Below, one piece after another: positions 1 through 9,223 of a stretch of DNA of 43,515 nt (within the stretch, counting starts at the first letter, position 1; each line of letters begins with the position of its first letter). The position numbers and the translations under genes were made by a program. The DNA comes from JALYXS01 sp051003795 (GTDB lineage: Bacteria > Acidobacteriota > Terriglobia > Bryobacterales > Bryobacteraceae): positions 1 through 43,515 of the forward strand of contig JBPCKZ010000065.1 of NCBI GenBank assembly GCA_051003795.1. Reading direction: 5' to 3'. The notes beneath the pieces were generated by a model, which worked only from the letters and a program-made list of their open reading frames with translations, was not told the DNA's origin and did not search any database.

Positions 1-1520
1 CGATAGAGCCTCGAGCGCTTCTGGTCGTGCGGCGATTTCAGAAATCGGCTGCACAACATCGGCGTCAGCGTGACCGAAACCACGCCCGAGATCAGAATGG
101 CAACGCAGATGGTTACCGCAAATTCTTTGAACAAACGTCCCAGAATGCCGCCGAGGAACAATACCGGAATGAACACGGCCGCGAGCGATAAAGTCATCGA
201 CACGATGGTGAAACTGATTTCCTTCGATCCCTTCAGGGCGGCGGCCATCGGCTTCTCGCCCATCTCCATGTGACGCACGATGTTTTCGAGCATCACGATG
301 GCATCGTCCACGACGAATCCGATCGAGAGAATCAACGCCATCATCGAAAGGTTGTCCAGGCTATAGTCCAACAGGTACATCACAGCAACGGTGCCGATGA
401 TCGAGAACGGAAGCGCGAGGCTCGGAATCACGGTCGCCGAAAGATTGCGCAGAAATAAAAAGATCACCATGACGATGAGACCGAGTGTCAGGGCCATGGT
501 GAACTTCACGTCGTTGAACGATTCGCGAACGGTATCCGAGCGGTCGTACAGGATGTCCATCTTGACCGATGGCGGAAGTTCGGCTTTAAACAACGGCAGC
601 AGCTTCTTGATGTTGTCCGTGACCTCCATCGTGTTCGTGCCCGGCTGCCTTTGGATGCCGAGCACGATCGCCCGTTGATTGCCTTCGTGCGTGTAAAACC
701 AGGAAGCCGTCTTGTCGTCCTCGACGCTGTCGATTACTTTCCCCAATTCTTCCAACCTGACCGGCGATCCCTTGCGATACGCCACCACAAGCGATTTATA
801 CTGCTCCGCGCTCATTAATTGGCCGGTCGCCATCAGCGTAAACGCGCGCTGCGGCCCGTTGATGGTGCCCGTCGGCAGGTTCACGTTCCAGTTCTTGAGT
901 GCCGTTTCGATCTCATTGATGCCGACCGATCGCGATGCCATCGCGTGCGGATCCATTTGCACGTGAACGGCGTACTTCTGCGCGCCGAGCACCTGTACTT
1001 GAGCGACGCCGCTGACCATCGATATGCGCTGCGCGATTCGGGTCTCGGCGTACTCATCGAGCGTCCAGAGCGGAACGGAAGGCGATGTGAGCGCGAGATA
1101 CAAAATCGGCTGGTCCGCCGGATTGACCTTGGTGAATGTAGGCGGCGTGGGCATGCCTTGGGGGAGCAGACGCGAGGCTTGCGTGATCGCGGCCTGTACA
1201 TCGACGGCCGCGCCGTCCAAATTGCGGCTGAGATCGAATTCGAGCGTGATCTGCGTCGCTCCCAGCGAGTTGGTCGAGGTCATCGAATCCAGGCCCGCGA
1301 TGAGCGAGAACTGGTTTTCGAGCGGAGTCGCCACCGCCGAACCCATCGTGTCGGGACTTGCGCCCGGCAGGCTCGCCGTTACCAGCAGCGTCGGGAGATC
1401 GACATTCGGCAGATCGCTGACCGCGAGCGAACGGTAGGCGACCATGCCAAAAAGCGCGATGGCGACCATCATCAGGCTGGTCGCGATCGGGCGCTCGATA
1501 AAGGTTTCGGAAATATTCAT
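1..1520 (-). CDS. RND efflux pump inner-membrane subunit (partial, second of a pair)
   Basis: Hydrophobe/amphiphile-efflux RND transporter, a proton-driven inner-membrane pump that works with a periplasmic adaptor and an outer-membrane channel. About 506 residues from the N-terminus are present and the gene runs off the left edge. It opens with MNISETFIERPIATSLMMV, the usual cytoplasmic tail and first membrane helix, followed by a porter domain. Near residue 400 is the TM4 segment GFVVDDAIVMLENIVRH with the paired proton-relay aspartates. It closely resembles the pump just upstream throughout the visible part. Its ATG overlaps the stop of that pump in an ATGA (1517-1520), so translation is probably coupled. 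The order adaptor-pump-pump recalls MdtABC, in which two different RND subunits form mixed trimers. The substrate cannot be told. Confidence 0.93.
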   Translation of the reverse strand, partial: MNISETFIERPIATSLMMVAIALFGMVAYRSLAVSDLPNVDLPTLLVTASLPGASPDTMGSAVATPLENQFSLIAGLDSMTSTNSLGATQITLEFDLSRNLDGAAVDVQAAITQASRLLPQGMPTPPTFTKVNPADQPILYLALTSPSVPLWTLDEYAETRIAQRISMVSGVAQVQVLGAQKYAVHVQMDPHAMASRSVGINEIETALKNWNVNLPTGTINGPQRAFTLMATGQLMSAEQYKSLVVAYRKGSPVRLEELGKVIDSVEDDKTASWFYTHEGNQRAIVLGIQRQPGTNTMEVTDNIKKLLPLFKAELPPSVKMDILYDRSDTVRESFNDVKFTMALTLGLIVMVIFLFLRNLSATVIPSLALPFSIIGTVAVMYLLDYSLDNLSMMALILSIGFVVDDAIVMLENIVRHMEMGEKPMAAALKGSKEISFTIVSMTLSLAAVFIPVLFLGGILGRLFKEFAVTICVAILISGVVSVTLTPMLCSRFLKSPHDQKRSRLY

Positions 1521-4500
1521 GGACGCACCGGGACCAGGGGATCGGAAGTCAACAGGGCAGCTGCCTCTCTCTTCTTTTTCGAGCGCCCCAGAAACGCCGC
1601 CATGTAGGTGTAAACGACCGGCGTAAGATACAAAGTCAGAAGCTGCGAGAAGATCAGGCCTCCGGCGACGGCCAAACCTAGCGGCCGCCGCGCTTCCCCG
1701 CCAGCCCCATAACCTAGCGAAATCGGAATGGCGCCGAGCAGCGCCGCCATGCTGGTCATCAGAATGGGCCGGAAGCGCGTCAAGCAGCCTTCATGGATCG
1801 CGTCGCGCGGACTCTTGCCTTCGTTCCGCTCGGCGGCCAACGCAAAATCGATTTGCATGATCGCGTTTTTCATGACGATTCCGATCAGCATGATCAAGCC
1901 GACAAAGGAATATATGTTGAGGTCCTCGCCGAACACGATCAACGTGAGCAGCGCGCCGAGTCCGGCCGACGGCAGGCCGGAAAGAATGGTGAGCGGATGG
2001 ATATAGCTTTCATAAAGCACGCCCAATACGATGTAAACCACCGCGATAGCCACCATCAAAAGCAGCGGCAAGTTCACCAGCGAACTCTGGAAGGCTTTGG
2101 CAGTTCCCGTGAAACCGGTGGTCATGTTGCCCGGTAGCGTCTTCTCGGCCAGATCGGTAATCTGGGTGACGGCGTTTCCGAGCGCAACACCGGGCTTCAG
2201 ATTGAAGGAGACCGTCACGGAGGGCAATTGGCCCGAATGGTTGATGCTTTGCGGTCCGGCATTCTGCATGAGCGTGGCCACCGTGCTCAACGGAACGAGT
2301 GAACCGTTGTTCGCTTTCAAATAAACCAGCGAAAGCGAATCGGCGTGAGCCTGATATTGGGGCTCCAGTTCCAAAATCACTTTATATTGATTCGTCGGCG
2401 CGTACATGGTCGAGATCCAACTTTGCCCGTACCCTTCGTACAACGCGGACTCGATCTGCAAAGCATCCAGGCCAAGCGCGGCGGCTTTGTCGCGGTCGAA
2501 TTGAACGTTCACCCGAGGGTTGCGCAACTGAAGATCGCTTGTTACGTCCTGAATGATGGGAAGCTTGGCGACGAGCTGCTGGAAACGGTCGCCTTCTAGA
2601 TACAAGGCTCTGGTATCGGGGCCCTGAATGGTGAACTCGTAGGCGCTTTTCGACATGCGTCCGCCGATACGAATTTGCGGCGGCATCGTCATGAACACGC
2701 GCATGCCGAGGAAGCGCGAAAGCTTGGGCCGCAACTCCTCGACCACTTGCTGAGCACTCAACGCGCGCTCTTTTCTAGGCTTCAACTGAACCCACATGCG
2801 GCCCGTGTTCTGCCCGCCCATGCTGCCTGCCATGGCGCCCCCGATACTCGACATGAACGTTTCGATGTTCGGATCCTTCTGCATCACCGCGTTGACGCGC
2901 TCCTGCAGCTTGCGCATCTCGATGTAGGAGGTGCCTTGCGCCGCTTCCGTGCTGACCTGCAAAGTATCATTATCCTGATCGGGGATGAAGCCTTTGGGCA
3001 CTTTGATGTAAAGATAGACCGTCGAGGCCAGAACCCCCAGGAACACCACGCCCATTAACGGACGGTAGTTCAGCACCCAACGCAAGCTGCGGTCGTAAAT
3101 TCCGTTCAGGCCGTGAAAGAACCGGTCCGTGACGCGGTAAAAGATCCCCCTGCGATTCTGCTTCGTTTTTTTGAGAAAACGGCTGCACAGCATGGGCGTG
3201 AGCGTCACCGAAACGAATCCGGAAATCAGGATTGCGACGCAAATCGTGATCGCGAACTCGCGAAAAAGCTTGCCCAGGATTCCGCCCATGAACAGGATGG
3301 GAATGAAGACGGCCGCGAGCGAGATGGTCATCGAGACGATCGTGAAGCTGATCTCTTTCGACCCTTTGAGAGCCGCTTCGAGCGGTTTCTCGCCCTTCTC
3401 CACATGGCGCACGATATTTTCGAGCATCACGATGGCATCGTCCACGATGAAGCCGATCGACAGGATCAACGCCATCATCGAGATGTTATCCAGGCTGAAA
3501 TCGAGCACGTACATGATCGAGAACGTGCCGACAATCGAAAACGGCAGCGCCATGCTGGGGATCATGGTGGCCGATGCGTTCCGCAAAAAAACGAAGATGA
3601 CGCCAATTACCAGGCAAAGCGTCAGCCCCATGGTGCGTTGAATATCGGTGAACGCGGCGCGGATATTTTTGGAACGGTCGCCGCGAATGGCGAGTTCGAC
3701 CGATGGAGGAAGTTGCGCCTGAAAGGTAGGGAGCAGTTTTCGAATTGCGCTGGTGACCTCGATGGTGTTGCTGCCCGGTTGGCGCATCACCGCGAGGTTG
3801 ATCGCCTTGCGAACGCCCTCGGGATACACCAGCCAGGAGGCGGTCCGGTCGTCTTCCACGCTATCGACCACGCGCGCGATCTCTTCGAGGCGCACCGGCG
3901 TGCCATTTTTCCACGCCACAACCATCGGCTTGTACTCCGACGCGTTCATCAACTGCCCGTTCGCCTGCACGTTGAACTGCGTGTTGGGGCCGTACAGGGT
4001 TCCCGTCGGAAGATTGATGTTCCAGTTTTGGATGGCGGCCGCTACTTCGTTGATCCCGATCTTCCGCGAAGCCATTTTGCGGGGATCCACCTGCACGTGA
4101 ACGGCGTACTTCTGCGGGCCGAACACATTCACCTGCGCGACTCCGTTGATCATGGAAATGCGCTGGGCCACCAAGGTCTCGGCGTATTCATCCAGCTTAT
4201 AAATCGGAATGGCCTCGGACATCAGGCCGAGAAACATGATGGGCGAATCGGCCGGATTCGATTTCCGGAATGACGGCGGATTCGGCATGCCGGGCGGCAG
4301 CAGCGTCATGGCTTCGGCAATGGCGGTCTGCACGTCCACCGCGGCCCCGTCGATTTTGCGATTCAAATCGAACTGCAGCGTGATCGACGTGCTGCCGGTC
4401 GAATTGACCGACGTCATGGAATCGAGCCCGGCAATGGTTGTGAACTGCCGTTCGAGCGGGGTGGCGACCGCGGCCGCCATGGTCGCCGGGTCCGCTCCGG

Positions 4501-4654
4501 GCAGGCTGGCGGAAACGCCGATGGTCGGGAAATCGACGTTCGGCAGATCGCTGACCGGCAATGCGCGATACGACACCACGCCGAACAGCGCGATACCGAG
4601 CATCAGAAGGCTGGTTGCGATGGGACGCCGGATGAAAATTTCCGAGATGTTCAC
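1517..4654 (-). CDS. RND efflux pump inner-membrane subunit (first of a pair)
   Basis: A complete 1045-residue HAE1-type RND transporter, the normal family length. The N-terminal helix (MNISEIFIRRPIATSLLML) is followed by the first porter loop, the TM4 region GFIVDDAIVMLENIVRH with its two aspartates, a second porter half from about residue 545, and C-terminal helices ending in a basic tail. The start is GTG at 4654, placed by family alignment at MNISEIF. It lies 4 bp after the stop of the adaptor gene, and its own stop overlaps the next pump's ATG. Two adjacent non-identical pumps under one adaptor suggest a heteromeric MdtBC-like complex. No outer-membrane factor gene is visible here, so TolC-type function must come from elsewhere. 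Confidence 0.95.
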   Translation of the reverse strand: MNISEIFIRRPIATSLLMLGIALFGVVSYRALPVSDLPNVDFPTIGVSASLPGADPATMAAAVATPLERQFTTIAGLDSMTSVNSTGSTSITLQFDLNRKIDGAAVDVQTAIAEAMTLLPPGMPNPPSFRKSNPADSPIMFLGLMSEAIPIYKLDEYAETLVAQRISMINGVAQVNVFGPQKYAVHVQVDPRKMASRKIGINEVAAAIQNWNINLPTGTLYGPNTQFNVQANGQLMNASEYKPMVVAWKNGTPVRLEEIARVVDSVEDDRTASWLVYPEGVRKAINLAVMRQPGSNTIEVTSAIRKLLPTFQAQLPPSVELAIRGDRSKNIRAAFTDIQRTMGLTLCLVIGVIFVFLRNASATMIPSMALPFSIVGTFSIMYVLDFSLDNISMMALILSIGFIVDDAIVMLENIVRHVEKGEKPLEAALKGSKEISFTIVSMTISLAAVFIPILFMGGILGKLFREFAITICVAILISGFVSVTLTPMLCSRFLKKTKQNRRGIFYRVTDRFFHGLNGIYDRSLRWVLNYRPLMGVVFLGVLASTVYLYIKVPKGFIPDQDNDTLQVSTEAAQGTSYIEMRKLQERVNAVMQKDPNIETFMSSIGGAMAGSMGGQNTGRMWVQLKPRKERALSAQQVVEELRPKLSRFLGMRVFMTMPPQIRIGGRMSKSAYEFTIQGPDTRALYLEGDRFQQLVAKLPIIQDVTSDLQLRNPRVNVQFDRDKAAALGLDALQIESALYEGYGQSWISTMYAPTNQYKVILELEPQYQAHADSLSLVYLKANNGSLVPLSTVATLMQNAGPQSINHSGQLPSVTVSFNLKPGVALGNAVTQITDLAEKTLPGNMTTGFTGTAKAFQSSLVNLPLLLMVAIAVVYIVLGVLYESYIHPLTILSGLPSAGLGALLTLIVFGEDLNIYSFVGLIMLIGIVMKNAIMQIDFALAAERNEGKSPRDAIHEGCLTRFRPILMTSMAALLGAIPISLGYGAGGEARRPLGLAVAGGLIFSQLLTLYLTPVVYTYMAAFLGRSKKKREAAALLTSDPLVPVRP

Positions 4655-4658
4655 GCGT

Positions 4659-5897
4659 TTACCCCTTGCGGCCTTTTTGGCTCCGGCCTGCCGGCGGACG
4701 AACCTGAACCTTCATTCCCGGCGCTAGCCGCAACTGCCCCTCCGTTACCACCGTCTCGCCGGGCGACACCCCGCTCTCGATCACCGTATCCTGATCGATG
4801 CGCGCCCCGGTGGTGATAGGGCGGCTCTCCACCGTGCGATCCCCCTTGACCACAAACACGTAATTTCCTTCCTGCCCGGTCTGCACGGCTTGATTAGGTA
4901 CCACAATCGCGTTCGGTTGCGTCGTGAGCCGCAGCAATACGCGCACGAATTCGCCGGGCCAAAGCTTTCTGTCGGAATTGGGAAACGTGCCTTTCAGCTT
5001 GATGGTTCCGGTGGTTGTATCCACGTTGTTATCGATGAAAGTGAGCACGCCTGTCTCTTTATCCGAAGGGTCATCCTGCGGCGTCGCCACCACCGCGAGC
5101 TTGCCGCGCTCCATATATTTTTTCACATCCCGCAGTTGTGCTTCCGGCACGGAAAAAGTGACGTAGATCGGCTGGACTTCGTTGATCACCATGAGTTCGG
5201 CCCCGTTCGCCGCGACCACATTCCCCTGCTTGATCGTAAGATTGCCCGTGCGGCCGCCGATTGGCGAACGGATCGTCGTGTACCCGAGCATCACCTTAGA
5301 ATTTTCGATTTGCGCTTCCGAGGACCCGATCTGCGCCCTCGCGCTTTCAATCGCCGCGAGATCGGCATTCACCGCCTGCGTTACGGCGTCGGCGTTGCTG
5401 CGAATCTGCTCGGTCTGATCTTTCGAAACCACGCCCTCGGTTTGAAGATTCTGATAGCGTCCGGCTTGGGCCGATGCGTATTTTAACTGAGCCCGGTCTC
5501 GTGCTAGGTTGGCCTCGGCCTGCTGGAGCAGCGCTCGATCCCGGGCAAGGTTGGCCTGCGCTTGTTGCAACTGCGCCTGGTAGGTGCGAGGGTCGATGGT
5601 GAAAAGCAGATCGTTCTTCTTTACGTAGTCCCCTTCGTGAAAGTGGACCTGGGTCAATTCACCGCCCACTTGCGCTTTCACGGAAATCGAGGAATACGCT
5701 TCGACGTTGCCGATCACCTGAATATCGACCGGCACGTCTTTGGTGACTACTTTGGCGACGCTGACCGGCACATCGCCGCCAAAACCTTTTTTGCCGGACT
5801 TGCTGGAGGGGGAAACCGAACTCTTCGCGCCACAGCAGCTAAAAACCAGGCAAGCGGTTATAGCTGACGCCAGACAAACGTAGGCTCTCGGTTTCAA
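4659..5897 (-). CDS. RND efflux periplasmic adaptor (membrane fusion protein)
   Basis: A 412-residue adaptor linking the RND pump to an outer-membrane channel. The N-terminus has a hydrophobic segment ending in LVFSCC, a lipoprotein-like signal that would anchor it to the inner membrane. Then come a beta-barrel/lipoyl half (VEAYSSISVKAQVGGELTQV), a long helical hairpin rich in repeated LQQAQANLARDRA units (about residues 110-200), the second lipoyl half (YTTIRSPIGGRTGNL) and a C-terminal membrane-proximal domain. The start is TTG at 5897, chosen because it keeps the signal sequence; only a distant AAGGAAG precedes it, so the start is uncertain. It is the first gene of the adaptor-pump-pump operon. 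Confidence 0.92.
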   Translation of the reverse strand: MKPRAYVCLASAITACLVFSCCGAKSSVSPSSKSGKKGFGGDVPVSVAKVVTKDVPVDIQVIGNVEAYSSISVKAQVGGELTQVHFHEGDYVKKNDLLFTIDPRTYQAQLQQAQANLARDRALLQQAEANLARDRAQLKYASAQAGRYQNLQTEGVVSKDQTEQIRSNADAVTQAVNADLAAIESARAQIGSSEAQIENSKVMLGYTTIRSPIGGRTGNLTIKQGNVVAANGAELMVINEVQPIYVTFSVPEAQLRDVKKYMERGKLAVVATPQDDPSDKETGVLTFIDNNVDTTTGTIKLKGTFPNSDRKLWPGEFVRVLLRLTTQPNAIVVPNQAVQTGQEGNYVFVVKGDRTVESRPITTGARIDQDTVIESGVSPGETVVTEGQLRLAPGMKVQVRPPAGRSQKGRKG

Positions 5898-5969
5898 TCG
5901 TTAGAGTTTATCGCTTCCTTGAGTATTGGCGTTCGCGGGATGAAGAAGGTTACAAGACGGGTCTTGCGC

Positions 5970-7388
5970 CTAGCGTCTTCTCCCGCCGCCGAACCGCCTT
6001 CCTCCCGATGACGGAAAACTACGCGGCATGGATCGGGAAGATCCAAAAGTCGAGCCGCCCGAGCGCGACGGCGATGCGTTGGGCCGGTAAGTGGACCCGC
6101 GGCTCTCGTATTGCGAGCCGCGGTAAGTCCCGCCTTGCGTGGAATACTTCGATGAGCTGTAGGTACCGCTATTCCGAACGTACTGGCTTCCGGCATAGCG
6201 GGATTGCGTGAAGGTTCCGTGCGTGCCGTACTTCGGAACGCTCGTCGTCGTGCCGCTGATCGTGTCGTGACCGAAGTAGGTTTGCCCGGTCCGTTGAGCG
6301 GCCTGGTATCCCCCGTACTCAATCACGCTCGGCGGACGGTATTGATGCGCCCAAAGCAACTCGCGCATGATCAAGTATTGCGGTAAAAAGGTCCAGAACG
6401 TGCCGCCATCGCGGTGCTCCCAGTACCCGTATTGATTCGATACCTGGGACGGAGGAGCGACATAAGCAAAGCCCGGCGGCTGGGCCGTGCGCGTCGCTTC
6501 GGAATCGTATTTGCCCGCGTCCTTGTGCTCAAGGGTCATGCCGAGCTTGTCTTCCACGGAGGCGTAAGTGGATTGGGGCACGCTAACCCACTTTTCGTCC
6601 GAAGTGGTTTCGGCTTTCTTCGCCTCAACGTCGATCAGGTGCGTGCGGATAGTTTTGATTTTCTCGTTGTAGTCGCGCGATTCGCCGCCGCGGCGAACTT
6701 CGAGGTCCACGAGCACCTTGTCCCAGGAATCGTAGAGCTGACCGGTTAAATTCTTGAGTTGGTCGATCTGAGACGGGAGTTCGATAGCTTGGCGGACGGG
6801 ATCGGGGCGCAAAACGGTAGTCTCTCCGCCGGCGAGCTTCCGCGCCTGTTCGGCCTCATCTTTCACGGCATCGAGACGCTGTTCGAGATCCGCTTTTTTC
6901 TCTGGCCAATCGCTTTCAGCGTTCTGTACGGTCGCGACGATCGGCGCGAGATCGAGCGATTTCAGCATGGGCTTGGCGTTCTCCCATCCGCGCGCCTCAT
7001 TCTGCGCGCCGGACGCCTCAGCCAACGCCGCCCCGCGGGAATTCTTTTCCTCACGCAATAGCCGCTCGGCCTGCTGACGGGTCCTGGAATGATTTTCTTT
7101 GCGGAGCTGCTGCAGCTCCGTCATTTCTTTTTGGGCCGAAGCGAGATCGGCTGCCGCGCGATCCATCCGTTCCGGCAGAATCGCGCCCAGCACGGGATCG
7201 GCTTGGGCTTCGCGGCTCACATCGGCCTTCGCCGCCGCAAACTGCGATTCGGCTTTTGCCAACTCCTGCCGCTCCGCATCGATTTGCCCGCGTAAGTTCC
7301 GGGGCAGACCGCCCAGACCGGCAAAAAGCACGACTGCGATCAGAATCATCAACGTGATTGCGATCGATCCCAGCGCGCGTTTACTCAT
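5970..7388 (-). CDS. Membrane-anchored coiled-coil protein with Gly/Ser/Tyr/Arg-rich tail, last gene of the PspA cluster
   Basis: A 472-residue protein of unknown function. One membrane helix (about residues 8-26) is followed by a long charged coiled coil (about 30-200), a mixed region containing YGYWEHRDGGTFWTF and YLIMRELLWA, then about 110 residues of low complexity with tyrosine every 7-10 residues between Ser/Gly/Thr/Arg, ending GGRRFGGGRRR. The ATG at 7388 is chosen because it starts just before the membrane helix and lies 5 bp after the stop of the DUF4178 gene; an open extension to 7592 lies inside that gene. The tail may bind RNA, envelope polymer or itself; that is a guess. Operon position ties it to the PspA/DUF4178 envelope-stress module. 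Confidence 0.8.
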   Translation of the reverse strand: MSKRALGSIAITLMILIAVVLFAGLGGLPRNLRGQIDAERQELAKAESQFAAAKADVSREAQADPVLGAILPERMDRAAADLASAQKEMTELQQLRKENHSRTRQQAERLLREEKNSRGAALAEASGAQNEARGWENAKPMLKSLDLAPIVATVQNAESDWPEKKADLEQRLDAVKDEAEQARKLAGGETTVLRPDPVRQAIELPSQIDQLKNLTGQLYDSWDKVLVDLEVRRGGESRDYNEKIKTIRTHLIDVEAKKAETTSDEKWVSVPQSTYASVEDKLGMTLEHKDAGKYDSEATRTAQPPGFAYVAPPSQVSNQYGYWEHRDGGTFWTFLPQYLIMRELLWAHQYRPPSVIEYGGYQAAQRTGQTYFGHDTISGTTTSVPKYGTHGTFTQSRYAGSQYVRNSGTYSSSKYSTQGGTYRGSQYESRGSTYRPNASPSRSGGSTFGSSRSMPRSFPSSGGRRFGGGRRR

Positions 7389-7393
7389 ATTCG

Positions 7394-8014
7394 TCACCCA
7401 CCCCGATAGACGGTAATGTCTCCCGGGTTTACCTCTTGCAAGACTACTCCCGAGAACGGCTCGCCTTGCGGCTTTTTGACATACAGAAAACGCTTGCCGT
7501 TTTCTTCCTGAAAATCCCAACGGTACATTCCCGCGCCGATACCCTGCCCGTCGCGGAATTCGCCAACCTCGCGGCTGGCCCGATACATCCAAACGATTCC
7601 GTCGAATTCAAACGAGTCGGCGGCATTCTGGCGTTCATCCATCGCGGCCAGATCCTCTTCGGTCAGGCCCAACTGATCGAGCGTCCGTTTTTTGCCGTCG
7701 AGCGCCGCCCGCACTTCGACATCCTCGTCGGCGAAAACTTCGATGTAAACCCGCCGCTCGCGATACGCGCCGCTCAACTCAAACCACTGCTTGTTACCGG
7801 CCTCATACTCCTTATGACGATCCGCCGTGAAATCGATGTCGGTAAGATCGTCGCCCGCGCCCGCAATCGAAACGGTGTCGCCCACGCGCGCGTCCCCGAT
7901 CTTGAGACTCGCGAGATCCTGCCGCGGTTGCGCCGGTTCCGATTTTTTGAAGAACATGGTCAACACCCACGCGAGCAACGCGCCAAGAATGGCGACCGTT
8001 GTCAGCGTAATCAT
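7394..8014 (-). CDS. DUF4178 domain-containing membrane-anchored protein
   Basis: A 206-residue protein with one N-terminal membrane helix (about residues 1-22) and a basic FKK stop, then a beta-rich domain over about residues 35-200. The pattern LKIGDARVGDTVSIAG followed by WFELSGAYRERRVYIEVFAD matches what I know of the DUF4178 family, often found next to PspA/IM30 genes. The biochemical function is unknown. The ATG at 8014 directly abuts the TAA of the PspA gene (8015-8017), so coupling is likely. The family call is made from pattern recognition. Confidence 0.78.
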   Translation of the reverse strand: MITLTTVAILGALLAWVLTMFFKKSEPAQPRQDLASLKIGDARVGDTVSIAGAGDDLTDIDFTADRHKEYEAGNKQWFELSGAYRERRVYIEVFADEDVEVRAALDGKKRTLDQLGLTEEDLAAMDERQNAADSFEFDGIVWMYRASREVGEFRDGQGIGAGMYRWDFQEENGKRFLYVKKPQGEPFSGVVLQEVNPGDITVYRGG

Positions 8015-8743
8015 TTACTGCCCTGGCGGCAGAGACTTCGGAATATACGGCTGCTGAAGCTTTTTCTCGTTCTTCAATGCGGCGAGTTCGTCGTCCACGC
8101 TGTGTCCGCCCAACTGGGCGAACTGGCTCTCCAGCTCGTCGTCTTTGCCGGCGGAAGCCAAGGTCTGAAAGGCTTTGGCGAAAGCCTCTTCGCGGGAGAC
8201 GGACTCTTCAAACGTGCCGAGAGCGGCGAATGCGTTGTCGGCGCTTCCCACGCCCGCCAGAGCTTCGGCCACTTTCCGCTGCGCCTGCGCCGCATTCTTG
8301 CGGGCCACCAACGTCGTGGCGGTGCGTTCGGCTTCGTCAATCTTGCGCTTGAGCTCGACCACCTGATTCTTGAGGGTCTCGCTAGCTTGCCGCGCGGAAT
8401 CGACCGACGCCTGCATCGAATTCACTTGCTTATCGCTCTCCCCTTTGCGGACCAGAGCCTTCTTCGCGAGGTCTTCGTTCCCGGCGTCGAGGGCCGCGCT
8501 TGCCCGGTCTTTCCACTCTTGAGACTGCCGCGCGTATTTCTGATATTCCGCTTCCAGGCGATTGTGATTGCTCATCGCCATGGCCGAGGCGCGAACGGCG
8601 TTGTTCAGCTCGTTGCGCATGTCGAGCACGGTCTGTTTTACGGTCGCCTCGAAGGTCGCGGATTCGACCGCGCTCATTCCTTGATTGACTTGGCCCCGCG
8701 CCACGCGGCCGCCGCGGTTGAAAACGTCTGAAAGGAAGCTCAT
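8015..8743 (-). CDS. PspA/IM30 family membrane-stress protein
   Basis: A 242-residue, almost wholly helical protein of PspA/IM30/YjfJ type. An amphipathic N-terminal helix (MSFLSDVFNRGGRVARGQ) is followed by long coiled-coil helices with the usual ALVRKGESDKQVNSMQ and LKNQVVELKRKIDEAE stretches, then a short C-terminal extension. Family members bind stressed or damaged inner membrane and assemble ESCRT-III-like filaments. The ATG at 8743 has GGA seven bases upstream (TGGAAAATACA); the extension to 8815 has no family match. It sits between a YjfI-like gene and a DUF4178 gene. In E. coli, yjfI and yjfJ (pspA-like) are likewise adjacent. Confidence 0.88.
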   Translation of the reverse strand: MSFLSDVFNRGGRVARGQVNQGMSAVESATFEATVKQTVLDMRNELNNAVRASAMAMSNHNRLEAEYQKYARQSQEWKDRASAALDAGNEDLAKKALVRKGESDKQVNSMQASVDSARQASETLKNQVVELKRKIDEAERTATTLVARKNAAQAQRKVAEALAGVGSADNAFAALGTFEESVSREEAFAKAFQTLASAGKDDELESQFAQLGGHSVDDELAALKNEKKLQQPYIPKSLPPGQ

Positions 8744-8760
8744 TGTATTTTCCAGGTTTC

Positions 8761-9198
8761 TTAGGAGATCAAGCGGCGGGCTTCGACCACGTCCGCCAAC
8801 AGAAAATGCACGCACGACAAGATATCGTCTTCGTCTTCGGCGCCAATGTTTTGCAGCTTGCAGAAATTGCTAAGGGCGATGGCGACATTTCCCTCCCCAA
8901 CATCGTAAAGCTGAAAATGAGAGGTCGAAATTCCATTGTCGCCCGCCAGCATCTTGCGCATCAATTCCGGCGTTATGGACTTCGATGGAACCACGGTGCA
9001 ATTCAAGGACAGGAAAAGAATTTCCCCTTCGAGAACCGCTTGCGCGGCCACGCCGCTATCCACTTCGCGAATCCGCCACACGTTCGGCCGCGGTTCGGAA
9101 ACGTCGTAACCATTCTCGGCCAAAAGCTGGCCGACGCGATGCGCGTTTATCGTTTCAGTTTCTGGCATAGGCGGTTTCCCGTTCGATCCCTCATTCAT
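8761..9198 (-). CDS. Small acidic protein, possibly YjfI/DUF2170-like
   Basis: A 145-residue soluble acidic protein with no signal or membrane segment. The second half (ISTSHFQLYDVGEGNVAIAL, then a helical end ILSCVHFLLADVVEARRLIS) resembles in layout the DUF2170/YjfI or YbjN type of secretion-chaperone-like fold. This is a weak, shape-based call supported mainly by position directly before the PspA gene, as yjfI precedes yjfJ in E. coli. The ATG at 9198 has GGAGGG about 12 bases upstream; an internal ATG at 9168 has no good site. The stop lies 17 bp before the PspA start. Confidence 0.65.
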   Translation of the reverse strand: MNEGSNGKPPMPETETINAHRVGQLLAENGYDVSEPRPNVWRIREVDSGVAAQAVLEGEILFLSLNCTVVPSKSITPELMRKMLAGDNGISTSHFQLYDVGEGNVAIALSNFCKLQNIGAEDEDDILSCVHFLLADVVEARRLIS

Positions 9199-9223
9199 GA
9201 TACGAATTTGCCCTCCGGGAAGT

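Noticed and set aside
3113..4273. Long open frame of 386 codons on the plus strand
   Set aside because: It lies opposite the RND pump and its composition (Arg, His, Asp rich) is that of an antisense frame in GC-rich DNA; the minus-strand pump has clear family motifs.
5894..6322. 142-codon minus-strand frame before the adaptor gene
   Set aside because: It overlaps the low-complexity tail of the 472-residue protein in another frame and has no independent support.
7358..8731. 457-codon open frame on the plus strand
   Set aside because: Antisense to the tailed-protein, DUF4178 and PspA genes, with no recognisable domain.
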